Source: Klebsormidium nitens (Eukaryota; Streptophyta; Klebsormidiophyceae; Klebsormidiales; Klebsormidiaceae). From it: 46,864 bases of DNA. Each line of letters opens with the position of its first letter. The first letter of the stretch is position 1. The stretch lies in the NCBI GenBank assembly GCA_000708835.1, contig DF237187.1, positions 84,995 through 131,858 of the forward strand. The letters are read 5' to 3'. A program made the translations under genes and the position numbers. Shown piece by piece: positions 24,041 through 45,472 of the stretch. The notes beneath the pieces were generated by a model. The model was not told the DNA's origin, searched no databases, and saw nothing but the letters and a program-made list of their open reading frames with translations.

Positions 24041-24940
24041 GTTTTGACAGTTCAAGCTGCTTCATCCGCCCAGGCTCCTCTTCGGCATTCTCCCAACTGT
24101 CAGACGGTATCCGATCCTGGATCGGGTTTTGCTTTTTGACGAAGATAGCTCTAAAGCCTTCAAAACCATACACATACAGTAGCCGCTCATGTCCAATTTA
24201 ATATTTACAACCCGTGCAACAAGTCACCTCCCAGTCACCTTCAAGACTTTACCTATCTAAGAATTTGTTCTCGCTTTGCTCTTATTTAGGTGATTGTTTA
24301 CAGCAATTTGTGCTCATGAAGGCGAAGAGGGTCATACGCGAGGGGGGAGTTATGAGGGACGTGTCAGAGCCCGCGCGCATAGACTCACCGAGGAATTGGT
24401 TTGCTGGGGGCTTTTCACACCAGCACACCGACCGACTGCAAAGCAGGCAGGCAATCTCAGAAAACCTACCCTTAATGTTGGTGTGAATTCTCCTCTGAAC
24501 AGTTGCCAAGGTTGGCACTTGGCAGGCCCAGTCTAGCACAGCTAGGGGGCCGGGGTGGCCGTAACAACCTTGCGCTGTGGTCATGATGGCCTCGACCCTG
24601 GGCTTTTAGCTGGGGCCTTTTCGCAAGTGCACAGCCTCTAGGTAGGTTTGTTGAAGCTCTTTGAAAGAACCCTCGATTCAAATTCTGGTTGCTGGGATTC
24701 TGTTTGGGGGGCTGGGATCTACACAGTTCCGAGTTCATAGCGAAGGCATTGTTGGGAAGCCTTAGAGATGCTGCTCAGCTGACGTCAGACAGCTGTGCGT
24801 ATGCTGAGGAGTGGGACGCGCCTCCGCAATTGGAGCAGGTAGCTGGTGCCTCTTGAAACGTTGCAGGTGAGAGGCTTTGCTCCATTTGCCAATTGTCAAG
24901 CAGGGGTCCAGATGCCCCCTGCGAAGCTAATAGGGGAGTC

Positions 24941-24948
24941 TATATAAA
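24941..24948 (+). promoter_or_regulatory. TATA box of the AAA ATPase gene
   Basis: TATATAAA within GGGAGTCTATATAAACACGG is a textbook plant TATA box. It lies about 930 bp upstream of the ATG at 25881, compatible with a 5'-UTR intron ending at the acceptor just before that ATG. Assignment to this gene is by position only. Confidence 0.55.
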
Positions 24949-25880
24949 CACGGTATGCAGAGAGCAGAATCTTTGGTTGTTGACAAGTAAATTGCCTCAT
25001 GCTTGTTTCGTGGCAGTGATTTGAGCTTCCAGAGAGTCTGACACTCCTTGCGTCAACTTCAGAAGGAAGTTGCTCACCTGGGGCAGAGCTTTAATTTGAA
25101 GTCGAGCAAAGCTTGCAGGTTTTCAAGCTGATTCCTCATGACACTTGAGCGACAAGATTCCTTGGTTTACCAATATGATGTTGGTACACCAATTTTTAGG
25201 GGGCACAGCTACTCTTTCTGAAAGCTGGAGGGTTCTTCTTAGAAAGTTAAGCCGAATTGCATGAGAGTCACAGATATAATGACGGTGTAATGAAAGGGCA
25301 TCTTCGCAGGAACCTGATTCTTGCCCTTTGACGATTTGATTGGCTGCCCTTTAAGCGGTCTATTCTCAATGGTGAATAGAGCTCTGGATTTATGATATTG
25401 TGTTCTCTTTACTGTTTTCAACACTTCCTTTCAGCTGTTGTGTTGTATCCTGACACAGAAATGTTTGGTGGAGCTCTTTGGAGCTTTTTGAAGTTTTTTA
25501 TTACAGTAACTCACTGAAAAGAATCTTTACAAACGTTATTGGTCTGGTAATGATGCTCCTTGTTTCGTTGTACACTCCCGCTCGTGAGCTCCCTCCCATT
25601 CCCCACCCTGATTCTTTAGAAACTTTAGGGTTTCACGCAAGCGGCCCTGCGTAGATAGTTCAAAGGTCTCAAGCAATGGCAAACGTAAAGTTTTGAAAAC
25701 TTTTAACAGTAATTCCTGAAAGCTGAAAACCCCTTGCAACCCTGCCTATCCTGCCGGAAACTTTGAAGTTTGAATGGAAATATGGGGATTCTTGAACATT
25801 TGAGACTCAAATCTCAAGCAAATGTCCAAGTCAAAGCTGGTTCCTTTGACTCACTCCGGCTGCTCTTCTCCACCCCCAGG

Positions 25881-36660
<10,780 letters not shown>

Positions 36661-39106
36661 TGACGTCACGGGCGCTCGCGCACTTTCCAAGGGGGCCTGT
36701 GCTGACCCCTGTCGCCTTGCGGGGCGAGGTTTGAGATACGCGCGAACCAGACTTTGATTGTCTAGCTGGGGTGTTCAGATATTCGAGGTTTGCTGGGGGT
36801 TTGGTAGCGAGGTTTCCGCGCGGGAACGCTTTGTTTCATAGTAGCTTCGAGCGAGATCATGGGCGCGGCAGGTGGAAGGAGGTAGGAGGGTATGGTGAGG
36901 TTGGTGATTAGCGTAAGCGGCTCGTCGTGTTAAGGTTTACGTTCTGATGCTTTGCAGCTTTGACTGTGGTCAACGCCATTAAGGCCTGCTTCAATATTGC
37001 ATCTGCATAAACTGCCCATTGTAGAGAGAGTAGTTGTATCATTATACGTCCCTTTAGTTCCCTGGTAGAAGCAGATTGACATCTCTTAGGGGTTGAGGTG
37101 TTCCCAGGTCTCGGTGCACGAGTCTAGCCGTGTACCCGATGCTCAGTGTATTCAACCTTGTGTACAAAGCTGCAGGAGAAATCGTCCAATTGCCACATCA
37201 TGTGTCGCCCGCTTGCCCACCAACTTGATGGTCACTTGCTGTTATAAACCATGAGCTCCACGCTGAGCCATCGGGCAACACTCCGGTGAGACCGGGATGT
37301 CATGAGTTGACTCTGCAGCTTGCTACGGCTGCAAGTCATGTCCAATGTTCGTCATTACTCCCTACCGTATACCAGATATACGAAGACAAGCAAATAACAG
37401 CAACTTACACATCATGCATGTATAAGGGCGAAATACATACGTATGCGAATCAATGACGTGTATGCTATGCAAACGGCTACGGCGGAATTGGCGTTATGCA
37501 GCTAACGAGATCATGCAGACTACGCTAGACAAGAGGTGGCATTATACTGCGGCCGGGGCCCGGCTCCCTCCTAAGGTTCTTGCGCCCTTGATGAGGCGGT
37601 TACAGATTCATTTGGCGATTTTCCTGCTGTCGTCCGCATGCCCATACGACCAGTCGCATTGTCGATGGGCCGCGCTAGTGCCTCCGTCGCAATGGTTCTA
37701 GTGCATGCGATGGGTGGGGGTGCGCACGTGTGCAGCTAGCGCTGCATGTCCGCAATGACATGGTATTTACGTCTCTCTCTATATATATCGAACTTGAAAG
37801 AGCCCAGGGACGCAGTTGCTATATTTGCCCGGTCAGCTTTGGCAATCAACTGTGCCGCGCGCAAGTACGATTGCTTTAAGTTAACGTTAAACGTTAATGG
37901 TGTTGTGCACCGCGGCCCGTCTGCGAAAGGCTGCGGGTTAGTTGCTTTCGACTCGGCTTGCTCTCGGGTATTGCATTGGGCCCGGCTGTATGTCAACCAT
38001 AGTCGCGTGCCGGGATCGATACTTAGGGGTTCGTCAATACGTTTGTAGTGGTGACGGGGTAGGATTCTAAATAGCTAACCCCTTTCTCGAATCCGGCTTC
38101 ACTAGCCGGCTGTCGCCCGCGGGCCCACCCCCGCCCCGCCGCCCTAGCGTACCGGTTCTAGGGAACAATCACCAAGCCTCCGAATATGGCCTGTATGCAT
38201 ATGCCACCCGTAGCTGGCTATAGGTGCAAAAAACCCTGTCCGCTGAAGTATTGGGGGCCCAGGATCTGCCCCATGCTTAACTTACCCAGCTAGAGGCCCC
38301 ATGCATGAGCGCCACCCCATCCCTTGCATGAGCTCACGCACTACGATTAAACACATTGTTTCGCGGCCAGCTTTGAAGCAAGTGAACTCATTGATGCCGC
38401 CATACATGTATACACATGCCGCAAAGTACAATCTGCGTTATCGAGGCAATGAATCGCCACTAAAATGTAAGTCGAAAAATATTGCCGGTGGATCCTATAC
38501 ATAATTGGGCACGGCCGCCAATTTGCATTTTAATCCGGCCAACCTTTGGCCGCCGCAAGGCCACGGTGTGCACCAGGCAAGTTGCAGTGCAATCGTGTGC
38601 AAATATCAGCCCCTATAAGTCAACGGTCAGCAATCGTGTGCAAATATCAGTCCCTATAAGTACGTGCGCAACGGTCACAACATCGGCGGCATCTGCTAAT
38701 ATGTCGGAATCCCAATGATGCACGTATAATTGCTGTAGCAGTTCAGTTTGGACCTGCGTTCCTTTTTCTGCAACATGAAACGAAAACCCAGTACAGCGAC
38801 TCATCATATACTTGTTAAAATGTGGAAAGCATTATCTCTTGTTAGCGAAATGCAATCCTCAAAAACGGATTCTCTTGCCAAGATTCTCAAGACTATGCAC
38901 AAGCCTGCCAGTTTGAATGTTTGAGATGTCCAAGGAACCTTTCGAACCTTGTTGTCCATGCATGACTACGAAACTCCCACCTAATACACGACCACTTCTC
39001 AGAAGGTCTTGACTGCATTTATTTTCTATCATAGAATTTACGCGTGCCAGGTTTCCTAGCTGCTCTTCTCATCTTTTTACAATACATTGAGAAGCTTGTA
39101 AAATTC
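36661..39106. other. Gene-free tract downstream of the AAA gene
   Basis: 3' flanks of the AAA gene (+) and, beyond 39106, of minus-strand material. Many short palindromes (GCATGC, TACGTA, TATATATA) occur between 37200 and 38500. No frame on either strand is convincing. A 41-bp tandem duplication sits at 38590-38678. Confidence 0.55.
38590..38678. repeat. 41-bp tandem duplication
   Basis: CAATCGTGTGCAAATATCAG, then [C/T]CCCTATAAGT and later CAACGGTCA, occurs at 38590-38630 and again from 38631; the second copy has an extra ACGTGCG insertion. The CCCTATAAGT part is TATA-like, so a duplicated promoter fragment is possible. Confidence 0.8.
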
Positions 39107-39298
39107 CTACTTCTGGAGCTTCGCCCCTACATCGACCTCCCAAATGACAAATTGATCATATGCCGCACCGCAGTAGGCACCATTAACGAATGCTTGCCAC
39201 CAGTAATCTGACCATGTGCCAATCAGATCACCAAAAAGACCTCCCTCAATCTGAGGTCGACTTATATTGTACACCCACTGGCAGCCCACATTCTTGCT
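39107..39298 (-). pseudogene. Isolated Trp/Tyr-rich frame, possible orphan exon or gene remnant
   Basis: The minus strand from about 39298 to the stop at 39109-39107 encodes about 63 residues with a protein-like composition: VGCQWVYNISRPQIEGGLFG, then GTWSDYWWQAFVNGAYCG and FVIWEVDVGAKLQK. An in-frame TAG precedes it, overlapping an ACAGTAG acceptor-like site. Codons are AT-ending far more than in neighbouring genes. It could be a terminal exon whose partners are lost or unrecognised, a gene remnant, or chance. No family was recognised. Confidence 0.3.
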
Positions 39299-39454
39299 CT
39301 ACTGTTTTTGACTAGACCGCCAGCCCGAAGGCGACTCAGCCTTAGCAACGCCAAAATAATGCCCTTGTCAAGCAACGATCCCCTCCTCGAAACGGACACT
39401 GAACCGGAAAAGACGTTTCATGTCGACCGGCGACCAAGCTTACGTCGGAACTCT

Positions 39455-42400
39455 TCAATACGGAGGCCCATATTTGCCCATGCGCCACAGCAGGATGCGG
39501 TGTGGGTTCGTCCCATGCCGGCCCCCACACTCGAAACACCGGTGCGTCTCGGGATGCGCGCAATTTGCCCCGTCCTCACACGACAAACTCCCCTGGAACC
39601 CGCCCTGGGAAGGGTACCCCCCCCCGGGCCCTTGCTTGACGGCCCCCCCCCTCTGAGAATCCCAAGGACCCTGACGCAATTCGGAGTGGAAACCATGATG
39701 GTCGTGGGGGGGGAACTCTGAGCGTCCGTTATACTCTGGCCGGGGCCCCCCCGCAATGGCAAGTTGTCCGGGGGGGAATGGGTGGCCGTTGGCTCCTGAG
39801 GGGATTCTCGCGGCCGGGAGGCGGGGGGTACTGCTTCCCGGCCCAGTGGGGGAGTTGGGGCCCTGTTCTGAGGAGAGGCGGCAGCGGCCCCTCATGAACC
39901 ACGTCACGCAGTAGCTGCAAAAGGGGAAAACGGGGCCTCAGCTTGCAGGCAAGAAGAAGGCAAACTTGACGGAACCATGACGAACGCGAGGGTGGGCGAA
40001 AACGGGGCCCGGATTGGGTCAATTGTAGGTCAACAACAAAGCACAACGATACCGGATGGACGAAACGGAACCCGAGTAAAAAGTCGGACTTGGCAAGGGA
40101 AGCTAAACCTCCTTGTCAGCAATCGAGGAGTCTGAAAACCAAGCCCAGTAAACCTCTGAATCACTCTGGTCAACCCACAGAAATTCCAGAAGGCCAGGAA
40201 CAGGCACGACTTACCAGACCGTTGCTGATCAACTATCCAACAACAACCTTTGTAAGTACTAAACCTTTTCAGAACCGGCGACTTACAAACTTAGCTTGAG
40301 TTGAGGGCTAAAACAAGCGCTGAATCAAGAGAATAGAAGGTATTATCGGTATGAAAAACTCACCTTCCAAATGGGGGGTCAGATGGTAGCCACGGGTTGG
40401 GGGGGTGGTCATGGCCACGCACAGTCCGCAGGGAGTTGACTTGCTTCGCTGAGAGGGACCATTGCAGAGCAACCACCGCCTGATGCTCCAGTTCCAGGTA
40501 CTTCTGGATAGGGACAAAGTCCTGTGAAAGGAAGTAGAAACTTTCAGCAACTTGTATCAAGACTTGCCGTGTCATGTGCATCAGAGACAGGAGGAGTGCG
40601 ACGAGGAGATGAAAACTTCGCTCGTAGGAAGGGACTTGTGAAGGTGGAAACGCGACGCAAGAGGAAACTTGTGAAGAGGAAACACGACGGAAGAGAATAA
40701 CAAACACAGAAAGCAGGTAGATAGCAGTGGAAGGAGAACTACAGGGCTGCAAAGAGGGGTTTGCACTGCCTTGGACCACATAGTCAGACATTCTCAGTCT
40801 GAAGTGATATGAGGCTTCTGAAGTGTCCATATTTGGCTCTGCAACAAGAGTCCTCACCAGTCACTCCAGAGAGAGCACAATCAAGAAGGGTTAAGCTGGA
40901 ACATCTGACCAATTGGAGGGCCGCTCCATACCTTTCTGAGGTCCAGGGGGAACGCCCTAGGACTGGGCCCAGCATGAGAAATCTGCACACAGAACGACGT
41001 GCTCAATGTTGACGCACTTTCAAAATGGATGATTTCAACTGATAAGAACAACTGAGAGTACTGCATACGCTTCCACAGAAGAGGACTCGCTACCAGACAC
41101 ACCGCCAACTACCTTGGTGTTCAAGGGTCGCAACCTGCTAGTGCTGACAGCAGGCGACTTGCACGAGTCAACGAGCCACAGCGACTGCCCATTTTCCCAG
41201 GCGCATTGCACATCGGATTGGGGGGAGTACCTGCTTGTCCAAGTTTGAACACCGGACCTGCGTGTCTGCCAACTCCTGTGTCAATATGAGGATGTGCTCT
41301 CCATACAGATCGCGTTCCTAGAGATAGAAAAGATGAGGCGCCATCAGTAAACATTGTCAAGTGTTGATGATTGTTCAGACGTTGTCACAACGAAGCGCTG
41401 CCATTGTTGGATGCTGAATGGTCACAAACAAGCTGCCTTCCTCAATGTGTGCAAGTTTTGCTGTTCAGAACCACCCTGGACTCCATGATGCTGAAGAATT
41501 GGCGCGGCAATAACTCACAATTTCGGGGCAGTGCCCCAGAAGGACCGGCCAGGAGATGATTGAGAATCTGCCTTTCTTAAAAGCTACCGCGAACGAGGCA
41601 ATGGGGGCAGTGCCCCAAAAAGCCAAACGTGGAGGAAAGCGTCAATTTCAATCCTTGGCCACAAAAAACAAAATGCGGCAGAGTGCCTGACAAAAGAAAT
41701 GAAACCAACATCGTGTGCTGCTGTATACTCATTCAAGACCTGACAGACGTACCGTATCAGCTACTGCCCTCATCCTCTCCTTCTCGACCCGCGCCTTATC
41801 TCTCTCTGATCGTAACCTGCAGGTGCGAGCTTATTCAGGCCCAGCAACAGCGATTCTGAGAAGATGCCACCGCACTCGACAAACTCCTCTTTTGTAATCC
41901 ACTCCCATGCTTGGTGCTAGGACCAGCGGTCAAGACTGGAAGCTTGCAAGAAACTGTCTACGTCACCTCACTGTCGCTTGCGGCAGACATATACTGCTTG
42001 GTAGCCATTAGCCAAGCGTGGAATTCAGGGAAGCATCCACCCGCCAAGAAACATTGACGTCTCCTTCCTCACCTCCCATTCTCTATCTCTAGATCCTGTA
42101 TTCTCCGAGCTAGCCTCGCCCGCTCGTCCTGAAAACTCTGAGTGAGGAACGCTGACGTCACTGATGAATCGCTGCCCTCGGATGGTGACCTCAGCATGTC
42201 CTTTTCACCCGGACGCTTCTTTAGAGCCTCCTGCTGGCAGAAGAGCAGAGACAGGTTAGCGTTGTGTCCACATCACAATTCAGCTGCACACATGGGAAAC
42301 ATCATAATTCCCAACTTACGCTATTCCAGGCCGTTTCATATTCTCTATGATTAACATAAGGAAGTACGTGCACTTAGTGCTTATGCATTTCACTTTGAAA

Positions 42401-43070
42401 AAAGTGCAACGGCCAAAGAAACCAGGCTGCTTCCCGAGATAGACAAGTCGAGGATCAGGCTAGAGTGGACAGAATGCTGGAAAGAAGCTAATGATGGCGT
42501 CATAACGCAATATTATTGTCCAGATGTAGCGTGGACCATCATGATATCTGTTGAAGCCCTTACCAACTTCTGGTAACAAGCAACAAAGCAGAGCCCCAAG
42601 AACATACCCCTCCTAAACTTACATTCAGCAATAATTGCGAACGAGCATGAGAAGGGAGGCTAGCAGACGTTTGCATTCAACAACATTATGGTCTGTGCAA
42701 ATTAATTCTTGCACCACTCCAACTTTTTCAGTGAGGACTCCCAATGTTGATCATTACATGGTGAGGAAACTCCAGACTACTGCAAATGGAAGTGTCACGA
42801 CAATAGGTAGACTGCAGGCATGAAAGACCCTGTCGGGGACCGTAAAACACAACTAGCCCAACGAAGTGCCATTAAAAAAGTCAAACCAGAGGTGCACAGA
42901 AGATGTCATCAATACGTTGCGCAAGAGGCAAGCTCAATGGAAAAGGAGCGGCTTACCTCTGGTTGATCAAGCTCTCTGTCATCCAGCTCACTACCCCCGT
43001 CCATTGATCCAATGTCAAGGTCAGAGTCCAAGTCCAGTTCTATGGCAAGGTGCCTGAGTAGCTTGGTCAT
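39455..43070 (-). CDS. Acidic, coiled-coil protein with C-terminal zinc-finger-like Cys/His cluster (family unknown)
   Basis: Exons 43070-42957, 42233-42073, 41816-41753, 41317-41231, 40982-40932, 40521-40364, 39914-39455 (TGA 39457-39455); 364 aa. All splice sites are GT-AG and all phases agree, which supports the model although no homologue was recognised. Order: acidic N-terminus (IELDLDSDLDIGSMDGGSEL); a coiled coil about residues 75-140 (DERARLARRIQDLEIENGRL, ERDKARVEKERMRAVADTER, LTQELADTQVRCSNLDKQ); a conserved-looking DFVPIQKYLELEHQAVVALQW; then YCVTWFMRGRC, about 105 residues of Gly/Pro/Gln-rich linker, and CEDGANCAHPETHRCFECGG near the end. Cys spacing resembles CCCH plus zinc-knuckle arrays of RNA-binding or gag-like proteins, split by the linker. 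RNA binding is inference. The start at 43070 is the first Met of the first exon; an earlier exon is possible. Confidence 0.6.
41525..41616. repeat. Two copies of the near-palindrome GGGGCAGTGCCCC
   Basis: The 13-mer occurs at 41525-41537 and 41604-41616 in one intron of the coiled-coil/zinc-finger gene, each inside C/G-GGGGCAGTGCCCCA-A context. Only the central base breaks the symmetry. It could be element-end or hairpin sequence. Confidence 0.6.
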
Positions 43071-45472
43071 TGCACACAACCTGTGCCTGACTGCGCAAAA
43101 CCTTGAATGTATCCACCTTGATACACGTTTTAGACTAATACTCAGATTGTGGTCACCAAACCTTGCAATTTGCGACGGTGCAATGGATGTAAGATCACTG
43201 GTTCGTTGGGTGCTTCAAAATATAGCAGCCAGCTCCTCGCAATATGAACACTCGTAGGTCCTCTCAAAAGGCCTACAAGACCGACTTTCTCCTAACTTCG
43301 CTCCGAGAGAAAAACCACCATTCTTTGGGGGTCAGATCGCCGCACCTCGTTTCAACTCCCGCTCAGGCTGTTTCCTCCAACGACTTGGAAATGTCGACAA
43401 GAGGACTCCAGCTCCAGAAGCTGCATTCGCGTAGCCCTAGAGAGAGGAAGCCATGCTCAGCAAAAGCACACAGCCGGCTCTTCGGCAGCCGTACGGCCAG
43501 CTGGTGCGCATGGATGATGATGCAACAGCTGAGGTTTGAACGCGGTGCTGATTGCGGGCAAACGAGGGCAGCTCGCACAGCACTGCAGACTGCATGCGTT
43601 GGGCTGATGTCAACAGTCTGCGCTGGAGCTTTCGTGCCCTATTTCCGACCATGGCACGAACTGGACGTTTCGGGAGAGCCATTTGCTTGCATTACGCTGA
43701 GGTCAGCAAATGACACCGGAACCCCGAACGTGGTGTTTCAGGTAGCAACTGCAGTCGAGATTGTCTCTCAGGTGGGGGATTGTGTCAAGTTGGAGCCTCG
43801 GCCGCGTTCGCCATCATGCGTGCGCCTCGATAATTGGAACGATCGGATCGAACCATAGAAAGGTACGGTATGTGTACATTCAACCGGTACTGTACACTAC
43901 CTAGGTACCTTGTCCGTAGCAGTACCGGTAGTAGGTACGATAGTAGTGGGCACTGGGCACTACTAGGTACTCAAAATGACCGGGGCATATGCAATGTGCA
44001 TTCGTGGACTACTCGAGATCTCCCTGAAATCGCGGCGGTCCCTGACAGTTTGAAACAACGATGGAATCGGCCGAGTTTGGACGGCTATGAAATGCTGTAC
44101 TGAAGATCGACGGCCGCAGAAGTACCTGAATTATGAATAGCCAGGCGGGCCGTTCCGAAAAACACCGCCCTCCAGGGCCCCTGAGGACTAGCAATCTAAA
44201 TCATTGATGACGCCATGTATGCGAGGTAAGAGCTGTACCGTACCTACTGGGTTACAGAATCATGCCATCGGGTTCCAAATACTCCGAGCATGATTCCTGA
44301 ATTTAACCGTCCGATTGTGGGCAATGAAAGCATCGAACGGCTCAAGATCAGGAACCATGCTCAGTCCCATTGGAACCCGATGGCAAGTTTGACGCAAACA
44401 GCTGTAACACCTACCTATACAGTCTGAACTGCGAGGCGCTGGGTCACCCGGGGGCATGTGTAGTTTGGAAAGGGTCGTGGCTGGGGGGGCAGCTCGTGCT
44501 GCGTTCCGGCCGCTCAATTCTTACCGTTCGCTGCTGAGATTGGACGTCACAAATGCATCTTCAACAAATGCTGGAGATCCTCGAGGTTTTCTATGCACCG
44601 TGAATCGCTGCAGCCCCCCTATAGGCCCTAGAGGGTTAAAGTGCACGCGCTAATTTCAAATCCCGTAGGTACGTACCGTTTCAAAATGTCCTCTACAGTC
44701 CGGGTAGAATCTAGTATCTCTCCGGTTTCGTCGGACGTCCTCGGACCCCACCATTGTCATACCGGTAGGTTCACAAGAAATTGGAGCAGTACGCGTGAAG
44801 GTTTGTGGCACGTTAACTCTACCTTCTTTTGACCACTTTGATTCTAAACCAGTTCACAGCTTCTCCCGAGAAACTGCCAGCACTGAGCCAGCACGTCTCA
44901 GGATACTGTACCTATAGATTAGTCCTTAGTGTACCTGTTTGTGGTAACCACCTTTAAACTAGCTAGTGTACGATTAAACGATAAGTTGGTTTACACTCAA
45001 AACTGAAATGCTGAATTAAAAGGGGAACGTCACAGTCGAGTGACCGGTAACCCGTGCCAATCTCCCAAGGAGACGGGAGACGGTAGTTACCAAGAACCGT
45101 TGTTGAAAACTCTTGAACTGCTAATGTTTGTGACGTCATTGCTACCGTCATGACTTCGGGGCAGATCCGCGGTTGATCGGACGGATCGGATTTTGGCGAT
45201 CCTTAATCTTCAATGCGAAAGCGCCACGTGGACGGGGATTTCTCTCATGACTTATGACCGTACCTAGTTAAAGCCGATAGGAGCTAGAACCTAGCTGTAT
45301 TTTGGTACTACGGTCTACTTATACCTGTACGTAACCTAGGTACCCAAACCAAGTTAGGTACGAACCCACCACCGTACTCAGGTACGGTAGGTATGGTACT
45401 TCCATTCCCTCGACTCGACTGCCGGCAAGACTGCCGCTGCTCGGGCGCTTCGGTCCACCACTGCAAGGGGGA
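43071..45472. other. Gene-free, GTAC-rich tract with a long hairpin
   Basis: 43071-43860 is the 5' flank of the minus-strand zinc-finger gene and holds a 204-codon plus-strand frame that I do not accept. A CTATATTTT element (minus strand, 43225-43217) about 150 bp above the start at 43070 could be its TATA box. From about 43861 to 45400, GTAC, GGTACC and CCTAGGTAC words are strikingly dense. A long imperfect inverted repeat lies at 44251-44406. Confidence 0.5.
44251..44406. repeat. Long imperfect inverted repeat (foldback, about 50-60 nt arms)
   Basis: The left arm 44251-44300 (GTTACAG...GCCATCGGGTTCCAA...GAGCATGATTCCTGA) pairs with the right arm 44348-44406 (TCAGGAACCATGCTC...TTGGAACCCGATGGC...CTGTAAC). 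There are two perfect or near-perfect blocks of about 15 bp and a loop of about 47 nt. Such foldbacks are seen in miRNA-type precursors and in MITEs. Confidence 0.8.

Larger units (their letters stand above)
23053..25880. other. Intergenic tract with 5' UTR of the AAA gene
   Basis: Contains the 3' flank of the MscS-like gene, a very GC-rich patch (about 23885-24040), and the likely promoter and 5' UTR of the AAA ATPase gene (TATA box at 24941). The start codon at 25881 directly follows a strong acceptor (CTCTTCTCCACCCCCAG then G), so part of 24970-25879 is probably a 5'-UTR intron. No other gene is supported. Confidence 0.5.

Noticed and set aside
25770-25880. Upstream in-frame ATG of the AAA gene (an extra 37 codons).
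   Set aside because: The stretch ends in a polypyrimidine tract and CAG directly before the ATG at 25881. Family N-termini begin with the hydrophobic LGVGV segment, so it is more likely 5'-UTR intron.
43244-43858. A 204-codon plus-strand open frame.
   Set aside because: It lies in the 5' flank of the minus-strand zinc-finger gene. It shows no recognisable domain, and equally long minus-strand frames overlap it. Composition is Arg/Ser/Cys mixed without a pattern.
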